DNA of 9,041 nt from JBOFHT01 sp051649785. Its GTDB lineage: Archaea > Methanobacteriota > Methanobacteria > Methanobacteriales > Methanobacteriaceae. A program made the translations under genes and the position numbers. The notes beneath the pieces were generated by a model. That model saw nothing but the letters and a program-made list of their open reading frames with translations, was not told the DNA's origin and did no database searches. Positions within the stretch are counted from its first letter, which is position 1, and each line of letters opens with the position of its first letter. The DNA is taken from positions 1 to 9,041 of the forward strand of contig JBOFHT010000101.1 in assembly GCA_051649785.1 (NCBI GenBank), read 5' to 3'. Below are positions 1-6,557 of this stretch, one piece after another.

Positions 1-96
1 TACTATATCCACAAAAAATGCTAACAATATTGCAGTAATTATTAATAATAGTAATTCTTTAGTTTTTTCTCGAATATCTTTTATTGGACTATGCAT
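1..96 (-). CDS. N-terminal fragment of an unidentified membrane protein (runs off window)
   Basis: Only the first 32 codons are inside the window; the gene continues beyond base 1. The start is the ATG at 96-94. An AAGGAT-type ribosome binding site lies about 8 bases upstream (plus-strand atcctt at 105-110). The peptide begins with a short charged stretch (MHSPIKDIREKTKE) and passes at about residue 15 into a strongly hydrophobic run (LLLLIITAILLAFFV), which looks like an uncleaved first transmembrane helix with the N-terminus in the cytoplasm. The start codon overlaps the stop codon of the short upstream remnant (TAATG), as in translationally coupled operon genes. The product cannot be named from 32 residues. 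Its place beside surface-sugar genes would fit a membrane glycosyltransferase or flippase, but that is only a guess. Confidence 0.6.
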   Translation of the reverse strand, partial: MHSPIKDIREKTKELLLLIITAILLAFFVDIV

Positions 97-206
97 TATT
101 TTACATCCTTATGTTTAATATTTAGTATTTTTTCATTCATAACCATATAATTCCCATAGTTTTTATTTAGATAAAAATATAAGTCATAATCTATCTGATT
201 TTGAAA
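96..206 (-). pseudogene. Probable C-terminal remnant of a lost gene
   Basis: On the minus strand, 36 codons are open between a TAA at 209-207 and a TAA at 98-96. The translation (FQNQIDYDLYFYLNKNYGNY, then MVMNEKILNIKHKDVK) looks like the end of a real protein rather than intergenic noise, and its stop overlaps the next gene's ATG as TAATG. There is no start codon before residue 21, and all frames further upstream are full of stops, so the front of the gene is missing. The alternative is a 16-codon leader peptide starting at the ATG of residue 21 (plus 144-146). The parent family is not recognised. If it is a remnant, the downstream membrane-protein gene once followed a longer gene in an operon. 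Confidence 0.35.
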
Positions 207-427
207 TTACATAGATTCATTCAAAAGGAATATGGATTAAATTATCATATTAATTATATAATATTTATGAGTTTTCATAGATTATATATTTATTGAAAAT
301 ATGCAACACTATTAATTTAAGAAAGTATTATAAAAAAATAGGAAAAGAAAAAATTTAATAAGAAATAGTATGATTAGATTAATATACTTAGTTTTGCCAT
401 AATCATTATATTTCCCTAATATTCTAT
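97..427. other. 331-bp interval between rfbH and the left membrane-protein gene
   Basis: The interval is very AT-rich and holds no intact gene on either strand. What can be assigned is the T-rich tract that probably ends the rfb transcript (about 332-353) and the 36-codon remnant at 96-206. The part between them (about 210-330) has stops in all frames, and I see no structured RNA or repeat there. A promoter for the leftmost gene should lie here, but no single TATA box stands out. Confidence 0.6.
332..353 (-). terminator. T-rich archaeal-type terminator after rfbH
   Basis: Read on the minus strand, the sequence about 75-95 bases past the rfbH stop contains a T6 run, a T4 run and a T7 run in close succession (plus-strand A7 at 332-338, A4 at 343-346, A6 at 348-353). 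Archaeal RNA polymerase commonly terminates at such U-runs without a hairpin, and I see no strong hairpin here. This would end the rfbF-rfbG-rfbH transcript. Confidence 0.45.
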
Positions 428-1792
428 TCAATTAATTAAATAGTCCCTAATAACTTCAATCATATAATCAATCATTTCATTAGTCATTCCCGGATAAACT
501 CCTAGCCAAAATGAATCATTCATAATTCTATTAGTGTTTTTCAAGTTACCAATAACTCTATAATCTACACCTTCTTTTAATTCACTAAAGCAAGGATGCT
601 TAATAATATTACCTGAAAATAGCATTCTAGTTTGAATACCTTTATTTTCAAGTTCTTGGACTAATTTATTACGAGTAATCCTCTCTTTAATTCCCTTTTT
701 ACCAGTATAATCTGTATCTTTAACAGTAATCAAAAACCCAAACCAACAAGGTTTAGAATTAATAGTAGCCTCCGGCAAAATAAGTTTATCTTCTAAATCA
801 CTTAATCCTTTATAAAGTCGATTAAAATTTTCTATACGCTTTTCAATAAAATTAGGAAACTTTTTAAGCTGAGCAAGTCCAATAGCTGCTTGCATATCTG
901 TAGCTTTGAGATTATATCCAAAATGAGAATAAACATATTTATGATCATAACCCTTTGGTAATTGACCATACTGCCCTTTAAATCTTTGACCACATGAATC
1001 ATCTTCACCAGGATTACAAATACAATCTCTGCCCCAATCTCGGAATGATTTAACAATTTTATTTAATAATCCATTATCTGTATAAACAGCTCCACCTTCA
1101 CCCATTGTCATATGATGAGGAGGATAAAAGCTTGAAGTCCCAATATCTCCAATAGTTCCAGTATACTTCTCTTCCCCATTAATTGTATATTTAGAACCTA
1201 ATGCATCACAATTATCTTCAATAAGCCATAAATTATTATCATCACAGAATTTACGAACATTAGCTAAGTCAAAAGGATTACCTAATGTATGAGCCAACAT
1301 AACTGCTTTTGTTTTATTAGAAAGTGCTTTTTCAAGGTCAATTGTCTTAATATTATATTGTGGAATATCTACATCAAGAAATACAGGAACTGCCCCATAT
1401 TGAATTATAGGTGATACTGTAGTTGGAAATCCTGCAGCTACTGTTATTACTTCATCTCCTCGTTTAACAGCTTGCTCACCAAGAAGAGGAGATGTGAGTG
1501 CCATAAATGCAATTAAGTTAGCTGAAGAACCAGAATTTACTAAAGAACAAAAATTAACTCCTAAAAAATCAGCAAAAGCTTCTTCAAATTCCTCACTAAA
1601 TCGACCTGAAGTTAGCCAAAAATCAAGTGAACTATCAACTAAATTCACCATCTCTTCAAAGTCATAAACTCGTGAAGCATAAGGTATTCTATCACCAATA
1701 TTATATTCATTTTTATTATGATAATTTTCACAATATTCTTTAACAAGCCCTAAAATCTCATTACGTGCTTGTTCTTCACTTTTATCATTCAT
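428..1792 (-). CDS. rfbH: CDP-4-keto-6-deoxy-D-glucose 3-dehydrase (PLP and [2Fe-2S], RfbH/DdhC/AscC family)
   Basis: This enzyme (454 residues, close to full family length) removes the C3 hydroxyl of CDP-4-keto-6-deoxyglucose using pyridoxamine phosphate and a [2Fe-2S] cluster, the third step toward CDP-3,6-dideoxyhexoses. The fold is that of the DegT/DnrJ/EryC1 aminotransferase family: a GSSAN phosphate-binding stretch (88-92), AGFPTT at 120-125, and IEDNCDALGS at 191-200. The usual PLP lysine is replaced by His (YPPHHMTMGEGG, His226 by alignment), the mark of this dehydrase rather than an aminotransferase. The cluster ligands known from the Yersinia enzyme are present: Cys195, then Cys257-X-Cys259-X7-Cys267. 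The spacer between Cys195 and Cys257 is 61 residues, where I recall 57, because of a short insertion near residues 203-211. The start ATG has a GGTGA site 6 bases upstream. It is the last gene of the operon, 85 bases after rfbG. The electron-transfer reductase partner is not in the window. Confidence 0.93.
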   Translation of the reverse strand: MNDKSEEQARNEILGLVKEYCENYHNKNEYNIGDRIPYASRVYDFEEMVNLVDSSLDFWLTSGRFSEEFEEAFADFLGVNFCSLVNSGSSANLIAFMALTSPLLGEQAVKRGDEVITVAAGFPTTVSPIIQYGAVPVFLDVDIPQYNIKTIDLEKALSNKTKAVMLAHTLGNPFDLANVRKFCDDNNLWLIEDNCDALGSKYTINGEEKYTGTIGDIGTSSFYPPHHMTMGEGGAVYTDNGLLNKIVKSFRDWGRDCICNPGEDDSCGQRFKGQYGQLPKGYDHKYVYSHFGYNLKATDMQAAIGLAQLKKFPNFIEKRIENFNRLYKGLSDLEDKLILPEATINSKPCWFGFLITVKDTDYTGKKGIKERITRNKLVQELENKGIQTRMLFSGNIIKHPCFSELKEGVDYRVIGNLKNTNRIMNDSFWLGVYPGMTNEMIDYMIEVIRDYLIN

Positions 1793-1846
1793 ACAATTTC
1801 ACCATATAAATTAGTTTAAAATTAACAAATAAGTATAAATTATTTA

Positions 1847-1885
1847 TGTTAACATTATACTGTTAACTATATTATAATTAACTAT
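1847..1885. repeat. Short direct repeats between rfbG and rfbH
   Basis: TGTTAAC occurs at 1847-1853 and 1861-1867, and TTAACTAT occurs at 1863-1870 and 1878-1885, the latter covering the rfbG stop codon. GTTAAC is palindromic, so these could be protein-binding half-sites or an internal promoter element for rfbH. In DNA this AT-rich, such repeats also arise by chance. The 85-base gap is longer than needed for simple coupling, which leaves room for regulation between the genes. Confidence 0.25.
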
Positions 1886-2939
1886 CAAAATACTCTTTAA
1901 TCTGAATATCCATACATTTAGACACATTTTCATTATCCAAATATATTTTAGTCCATTCAACAACTTTATCAACAGCTGTATCAATATTCCATTTAGGAAT
2001 CCATTCTAAAGTAGATTTTGCCTTTGAACAGTCTAATTTTAAAAAGTTAGCTTCGTGAGGACCATTTTCATTAATAGATTTCCAAGAAATCCCTTCGCCC
2101 CATTTTTTACAGAAAATATCAACTAATTTTCCAGTAGAAACATTACTTTCTCCATTAGGCCCAAAATTATAAGAACCTTCAAAGCTTTTATCATTATACT
2201 GCTTTTGAACAAGTAATAAATAACCTGACAAACATTCTAAAACATGTTGATAAGGACGAGTTGAATTAGGGTTTCTAATTTCAACATAAGTATCTTTATT
2301 TAATCTATTTTCCTCAGCAGTTCTTACACAATCTGGAATAATTCTATCTTTAGCAAAGTCTCCACCACCAATAACATTGCCTGAACGAGCAGTAGAAATA
2401 GCTATATCACTATCACTATTAAAGAAACTATTTTTATAAGAATAAGTAACCAATTCACTGCAAGATTTACTATTAGAGTAAGGATCATAACCACAAAGGT
2501 TTTCATTTTCTCTATAAGGCCAAAGCCATTCTTTATTTTCATAAACCTTATCTGTTGTAACATTTAAAAAGGATTTAGCATTAGAATCCTTTACACATTC
2601 TAAAATATTAACTGTACCCATTACATTAGTTTCATAGGTATAGGCAGGATTTTCATAGCTATCTCTAACTAATGGTTGAGCGGCCATATGAATAACAATT
2701 TCAGGATTAAATTGATTAAAAACAGATTTAAGATTATTTAAATCCCTAATATCACCTATAACGGAATTCATATTTTTTTTAAGAGAAATTAATTCAAATA
2801 AATTAGGTTCAGTAAGTGCTTCAAGAGAATAACCTAATACATTAGCTCCCCAATTAATTAAAATTTTAGAAAGCCATGCCCCTTTAAAACCCGTATGCCC
2901 TGTTATAAGAACTTTTTTATCTTTGTAAAAATTTTTCAA
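1878..2939 (-). CDS. rfbG: CDP-glucose 4,6-dehydratase
   Basis: This enzyme converts CDP-D-glucose to CDP-4-keto-6-deoxy-D-glucose with bound NAD+, the second step of the dideoxyhexose pathway. It is an extended short-chain dehydrogenase of 353 residues, the usual size. The Rossmann glycine motif is GHTGFKG (Gly14, 17, 20), which is typical of this dehydratase; other landmarks are HMAAQPLV (84-91), NVTTDKVYEN (126-135) carrying the Thr-Asp-Lys catalytic region, and the Tyr154-X3-Lys158 pair in YDPYSNSK. RSGNVIGGGDF (185-195) and NPNSTRPYQHV further on are conserved substrate-domain features. The start is a TTG at 2939-2937, chosen because a perfect AGGTGAT site sits 4-5 bases upstream and the N-terminus then matches the family (FYKDKKVLITGHTG); there is no ATG in frame before residue 57. 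It lies 54 bases after rfbF and 85 before rfbH in one operon. Confidence 0.94.
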   Translation of the reverse strand: MKNFYKDKKVLITGHTGFKGAWLSKILINWGANVLGYSLEALTEPNLFELISLKKNMNSVIGDIRDLNNLKSVFNQFNPEIVIHMAAQPLVRDSYENPAYTYETNVMGTVNILECVKDSNAKSFLNVTTDKVYENKEWLWPYRENENLCGYDPYSNSKSCSELVTYSYKNSFFNSDSDIAISTARSGNVIGGGDFAKDRIIPDCVRTAEENRLNKDTYVEIRNPNSTRPYQHVLECLSGYLLLVQKQYNDKSFEGSYNFGPNGESNVSTGKLVDIFCKKWGEGISWKSINENGPHEANFLKLDCSKAKSTLEWIPKWNIDTAVDKVVEWTKIYLDNENVSKCMDIQIKEYFDS

Positions 2940-2942
2940 TTC

Positions 2943-2949
2943 ATCACCT
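2943..2949 (-). promoter_or_regulatory. Strong ribosome binding site fixing the TTG start of rfbG
   Basis: The minus strand reads AGGTGAT here, a full match to the complement of the archaeal 16S 3' end, placed 3-5 bases before TTG at 2939-2937. The same bases contain a two-codon open frame, ATG-AAT-TGA (2946-2938), whose stop overlaps the rfbG start. A ribosome could therefore read the mini-frame and re-initiate, although direct initiation at TTG is the simpler reading. Confidence 0.65.
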
Positions 2950-2993
2950 GAAATATTAAAAGTATTTTGAAAGTATTAAATTTATCTAATTTA

Positions 2994-3761
2994 TTACCAT
3001 CGCTTCCAAGGAGGTTTTTTATTCCACAACTCTTCTAAAAGTTCTTTATCTCTTTGAGTATCCATACATTGCCAAAAACCTTCATGTTTAAATGCTTTTA
3101 ACTCTTGATCTTTTGCAAGGTTTTCAAGAGGATCTTTTTCAAAAATAGTTGAATCATCATCAATATAATTAATAATTTCAGGATTTAAAACCATGTATCC
3201 TCCATTTATCCAACCACCTGCTTCTTTAGACTTTTCAGCAAATCCTGAAATAGAATTATCTTCTTCTAAATCTATAACACCAAATCTACCACCTAAATGG
3301 ATAGCAGTCATAGTAGCTAATTTACCATGACTTTTATGAAAATCAACAAGTTCTTTGATATTAACATCACAAACACCATCCCCATAAGTTAGCATAAACG
3401 GTTCATCCCCAATATATTCAGAAACACGTTTGATACGCCCTCCAGTCATAGTATTTAAACCAGTATCAACTAAAGTAACTTTCCAAGGTTCAGAATAGCT
3501 GTTATGAACAGTCATTTCATTTTTTGATAAATCAAAAGTAACATCAGAAGTATGTAAATAATAATCTGCAAAAAACTCTTTAATTGCATATGCTTTATAT
3601 CCTAAACAAATTATAAACTCATTAAATCCAAAATGAGAATATATTTTCATTATATGCCATAAAATAGGTCTTTCACCAATTTCAATCATTGGTTTTGGTC
3701 TAAGGTGAGATTCTTCAGAAATACGAGTTCCAAATCCCCCTGCTAAAATTACAACTTTCAT
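2994..3761 (-). CDS. rfbF: Glucose-1-phosphate cytidylyltransferase
   Basis: This enzyme makes CDP-D-glucose and pyrophosphate from CTP and glucose-1-phosphate, committing sugar to the CDP-dideoxyhexose pathway. Its 255 residues match the usual size of about 257. The nucleotidyltransferase signature LAGGFGTR (6-13) is followed by RPKPM (21-25) with the conserved Lys23. YGDG (126-129) carries the metal-binding Asp128, and HLGGRFGV (155-162), GGWINGGYMV (182-191) and FWQCMDTQRDKE (229-240) are typical of RfbF rather than of thymidylyl- or uridylyltransferases. The C-terminal KKPPWKRW resembles the Trp-rich tail of bacterial RfbF. The ATG start has an AGGGAT site about 4 bases upstream. It is the first gene of the minus-strand rfbF-rfbG-rfbH operon, divergent from the glycosyltransferase at 4024. 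The protein is cytoplasmic. High similarity to bacterial O-antigen enzymes suggests acquisition by transfer at some time. Confidence 0.95.
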   Translation of the reverse strand: MKVVILAGGFGTRISEESHLRPKPMIEIGERPILWHIMKIYSHFGFNEFIICLGYKAYAIKEFFADYYLHTSDVTFDLSKNEMTVHNSYSEPWKVTLVDTGLNTMTGGRIKRVSEYIGDEPFMLTYGDGVCDVNIKELVDFHKSHGKLATMTAIHLGGRFGVIDLEEDNSISGFAEKSKEAGGWINGGYMVLNPEIINYIDDDSTIFEKDPLENLAKDQELKAFKHEGFWQCMDTQRDKELLEELWNKKPPWKRW

Positions 3762-3786
3762 TTTATCCCTTAATTAGTATTCATTT

Positions 3787-3798
3787 AATAATATTATA
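3787..3798 (-). promoter_or_regulatory. Possible TATA box for the rfb operon
   Basis: On the minus strand an ATATAATATT-like element lies about 30-36 bases before the rfbF ATG. That spacing would give a very short leader just including the AGGGAT site. The surrounding DNA is so AT-rich that other elements further upstream are equally possible, so the assignment is weak. Confidence 0.25.
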
Positions 3799-3869
3799 TG
3801 ATTAACACAAATTAAACATCAATCAAATTAAAATAAGAAAGATTATAATTAATAGCTATAAAAATAAAT

Positions 3870-3939
3870 TATAACTATTTAATTAATATAAATTAATATA
3901 AATATAACTAGATAAATAATAGTATAAACAATAGTTATA
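3870..3939. repeat. Inverted repeat and tandem 10-mer in the divergent promoter region
   Basis: TATAACTATT at 3870-3879 is exactly complementary to AATAGTTATA at 3930-3939, 50 bases apart. Between them a 10-base unit, AATTAATATA, is repeated in tandem at 3881-3890 and 3891-3900. The arrangement lies centrally between the divergent rfbF and glycosyltransferase genes, so paired operator sites acting on both are possible. Chance occurrence in this AT-rich stretch cannot be excluded. Confidence 0.3.
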
Positions 3940-3979
3940 GATGATATATATTAATATAAATAATATGTAATTTATGATA

Positions 3980-3988
3980 TTTATATTT
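3980..3988 (+). promoter_or_regulatory. Probable TATA box for the glycosyltransferase gene
   Basis: TTTATATTT here lies about 40 bases before the ATG at 4024. With the usual archaeal spacing of about 25 bases, transcription would begin near 4010, leaving a short leader that contains the AAGTGAG ribosome binding site at 4014-4020. I see no strong purine-rich BRE before it. Confidence 0.4.
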
Positions 3989-4023
3989 AATCTATATGTT
4001 AATCATATGAAATAAGTGAGATT

Positions 4024-5088
4024 ATGATAGAAGAAAAAATGGAAATTGTCTTAATAACATTTAATAGAGATAAATACTTGGAAAAAACACTTTCCCAATT
4101 ACTTGAAAGTCCATTTAAAGATTGTAAAATAACCATATTAGATAATTGTTCTGATGATAAAACCCCTGAGATTTGTGAAAAATATAAGAATTTATTTGTT
4201 GATTTTAGTATAATAAGGCATAATAAAAATATTGGAGGCAACCCTAATATTTTAAGAGCTATTGAAACATCAACATCATTATATACATGGGTTTTATGTG
4301 ATGATGATGAACTTGATTTTTCTGATTGTGATGATATTATTGGAGCTATTAATAGTGAAGAATTTGATATTATAATCAATTACTCACTTGATTTTAAAAA
4401 TAAAGAAAGAAAAACTATTAATGAAATCTTAAAACAAAAAAAGAAAGATAAAAATTTATTAAAAAATGAATACAAATTTAACAAGTACCTCCAAACATCA
4501 GGAAAAGAGCTATTTAGTATTTTAGAGCAGTATTATTACAGCATAATGACATTTATACCTGCTACAATATTTAAAACTGAAATATACGATTCAGAATGCT
4601 TTATTGCAGGATATGATAATGTTCCTAATATGTACCCTCATTATAAATATATAACAAAATCAATTGAAGAAGATTTGAAGATATATAAGTCTGAAAAGGA
4701 TATCATTATAAGGGGAGAAGAAACAGGACCAACATATAGTGTTTTAAAGTGGTTAATTTCATGGTTAGAGTCTAGTTTAATTATAAAAGACAAAGAAGTT
4801 CGTAATATAGTAACTAGTAAATATTACAATAATTATTCATTAATACATATGGTTATATACAGTATAATTCAAGGAAGAGCTAGAAAAGATAATAATCTAA
4901 AGAATAAATCTATTACATTAATTTCTTCAATATATAAAGTTAAAGGAATTATAAAAGGATTTTTTTACTTGATTCTAATAGTTTTACTTGTATTAATTCC
5001 AAGAAAATTATCCACATTAATGAATAGAAAAATAGAAAGTGTTAAAAAAGAATTAAAAGAAGAAATAGAAGAAAATAGAAAAAAATAA
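4024..5088 (+). CDS. Family 2 (GT-A fold) glycosyltransferase with C-terminal membrane segment
   Basis: The product (354 residues) should transfer a sugar from an activated nucleotide donor to a growing surface glycan or lipid at the inner membrane face. The N-terminal GT2 domain has the opening strand MEIVLITFNRDKYLEKTL (6-23), ILDNCSDDKTPEI (38-50) with the nucleotide-binding Asp40, NKNIGGNPNILRAI (67-80), and the metal-binding acidic motif LCDDDE (91-96). The middle (about 130-300) is a less conserved acceptor domain, rich in Lys, Tyr and Ile. A hydrophobic stretch, FFYLILIVLLVLIP (313-326), is a likely membrane anchor, followed by a highly charged helical tail (331-354). The start at 4024 is preferred to Met6 because AAGTGAG lies just upstream. 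The gene is divergent from rfbF, which suggests, but does not prove, that a CDP-sugar is its donor. Donor and acceptor cannot be read from sequence. Confidence 0.85.
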   Translation: MIEEKMEIVLITFNRDKYLEKTLSQLLESPFKDCKITILDNCSDDKTPEICEKYKNLFVDFSIIRHNKNIGGNPNILRAIETSTSLYTWVLCDDDELDFSDCDDIIGAINSEEFDIIINYSLDFKNKERKTINEILKQKKKDKNLLKNEYKFNKYLQTSGKELFSILEQYYYSIMTFIPATIFKTEIYDSECFIAGYDNVPNMYPHYKYITKSIEEDLKIYKSEKDIIIRGEETGPTYSVLKWLISWLESSLIIKDKEVRNIVTSKYYNNYSLIHMVIYSIIQGRARKDNNLKNKSITLISSIYKVKGIIKGFFYLILIVLLVLIPRKLSTLMNRKIESVKKELKEEIEENRKK

Positions 5089-5106
5089 GGAATATTCTAA
5101 TAAAAA
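5079..5106 (-). terminator. T-rich terminator for the radical SAM operon, inside the end of the convergent gene
   Basis: Past the radical SAM stop (5148) the minus strand shows a T5 run (plus-strand A5 at 5102-5106), then a T7 run (A7 at 5079-5085) that overlaps the last codons of the convergent glycosyltransferase gene. A 10-base palindrome, AATTCGAATT, lies at 5114-5123. The convergent transcripts probably overlap at their 3' ends. Confidence 0.35.
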
Positions 5107-5147
5107 TTTAGAAAATTCGAATTAAAACATCATATAAATTATATTAT

Positions 5148-6530
5148 TTAACTATTATCTCCAGATTTATGTTTTTTATCAAAAACAGCAGAAATATAAT
5201 ATGTTAAATAATATTTAACTAATTTAATTCCCATAAATCCATGATAAAGTATATTTGTAACTTTCCCATACATAGTTTTAGCCATGAACAACCTTAATTT
5301 TAACATCGCATAATTAATATAAAAATAATTAATACCCTTAATCTTTGGAATACCAGGACTTGGATCAGAATAAGGAGAATTAGGAAATATTAATCCCTTT
5401 TCTTTGTATTCTCTAAAAAAATGAGTACTAGGATATAAACAAAGAGCCCCACAACCACATACTTCAGGTTTAATTCTTTTAATAAAATTAATAGATTCAT
5501 TAATTTCGTCTTTTGTTTCACCTAAAACACCAAATAACAGATTTGCCTGTATGCTAATATTATTTTCATTTAAAACATTAGCTGCTTTTTCATTCATTTC
5601 AGCTGTATTACCTTTTCTTATCATTTTTAAAATTCTATTAGAAGCAGATTCAAATCCTACAGAAACCATACTTAAACCTAATTCCTTAAGTTTAGGAACT
5701 AAGTCTCTATTTTTATAAATATTATCACTACGACCGGACATCATAAATTTAGCTGTTATTCCACTTTCAGCATAATTTTTTATAAATCCTTCAAGCCATT
5801 CTCTATTTTGAAAGGCATTGTCATCAAGAATAATAAATGAATTAAGACCCTTAGTATTTTTAATTTCTAAAAGTTCTGTAACAACATTTTCAGGAGAACG
5901 AAACCTCTCTTTAAATCCAAAAACTTCTTTAGGACCAGGTTGACAAAATTTACAATTATATTTACAAAATCTACTTATTAAAATACTTGAAAAAGGTTCT
6001 TTAGACCATTCATAATTAACTTCAAGTTCATTATCCCATAAATCACGATTAATAAAATTAATAGAATCTAAATCATCAATTTTTTCACCATCAATGACTT
6101 TTTCAATATAACCATTTTTAATAACACCCTCATTTGCTTCAATCTGATTAATAAGATTACAAAAAGAAATTTCACCTTCCCCTCGGATTACATAATCTAC
6201 TAAATCACTATTAACATATTTATCATACTCAGTAGTAGGATCCATACCCCCCACAATAGTAATAACATCCTTATTAACCGTTTTATTAACAGATAAAGCT
6301 TTAAATATATTATCAACATCAAAAGACATTATACTATATCCTACTACATCATAGTCCTTCACAATTTCTTCAAATCTTCCCCATGAAGAAATTTTCCTCA
6401 AATCAATTAAATCAACATCTTGACCATTTTGTTCACAATAAGCTATTATTAAAGCAATTCCATGTATAATAGATGCTTTATTTTTGTAAAATGGCATATT
6501 AAAACTAGGATTTACAATAGCTACTTTCAT
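5148..6530 (-). CDS. Radical SAM enzyme with N-terminal B12-binding-type domain
   Basis: A 460-residue member of the cobalamin-binding-type radical SAM superfamily, whose characterised members include methylases of unactivated carbons and ring-forming enzymes. Residues 1-150 form the Rossmann-like domain: VAIVNPSF (3-10), HGIALIIAY (23-31), DVVGYSIMSF (61-70), VGGMDPT (93-99) and IRGEGE (115-120). The radical SAM core follows, with the [4Fe-4S] ligands Cys189-X3-Cys193-X2-Cys196 in SRFCKYNCKFCQPG, ILDDNAF (234-240), VGFESAS (291-297) and LLFGVLGET (331-339). LCLYPSTHFFREYKEKGLIF near 363-382 matches the LxPxPGT end region of such proteins. No DxHxxG cobalamin-ligand motif is visible, which is common in this family. 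A CGCGALC cluster (Cys358, 360, 364) is unusual. The last 70 residues are basic and aromatic and may touch the membrane. It follows the 144-residue protein by 27 bases in one operon; the start has a GGATGAT site. The substrate is unknown; a lipid or surface glycan would fit the setting. Confidence 0.85.
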   Translation of the reverse strand: MKVAIVNPSFNMPFYKNKASIIHGIALIIAYCEQNGQDVDLIDLRKISSWGRFEEIVKDYDVVGYSIMSFDVDNIFKALSVNKTVNKDVITIVGGMDPTTEYDKYVNSDLVDYVIRGEGEISFCNLINQIEANEGVIKNGYIEKVIDGEKIDDLDSINFINRDLWDNELEVNYEWSKEPFSSILISRFCKYNCKFCQPGPKEVFGFKERFRSPENVVTELLEIKNTKGLNSFIILDDNAFQNREWLEGFIKNYAESGITAKFMMSGRSDNIYKNRDLVPKLKELGLSMVSVGFESASNRILKMIRKGNTAEMNEKAANVLNENNISIQANLLFGVLGETKDEINESINFIKRIKPEVCGCGALCLYPSTHFFREYKEKGLIFPNSPYSDPSPGIPKIKGINYFYINYAMLKLRLFMAKTMYGKVTNILYHGFMGIKLVKYYLTYYISAVFDKKHKSGDNS

Positions 6531-6557
6531 TTAATCATCCGTTATAATACTAAAAAT

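Noticed and set aside
832..1056. Minus-strand reading frame of 74 codons inside rfbH
   Set aside because: It lies wholly within rfbH in another frame, has no ribosome binding site and its hydrophobic, repetitive translation is what the rfbH sequence gives when read out of frame.
3999..4379. Minus-strand frame of 126 codons opposite the start of the glycosyltransferase
   Set aside because: Its Ser/Ile-rich translation is the antisense of the GT2 domain, whose motifs on the plus strand are unmistakable.
5114..5123. AATTCGAATT palindrome between convergent genes as an operator
   Set aside because: There is no promoter next to it and ten-base palindromes are expected in such sequence; at most it could assist termination.
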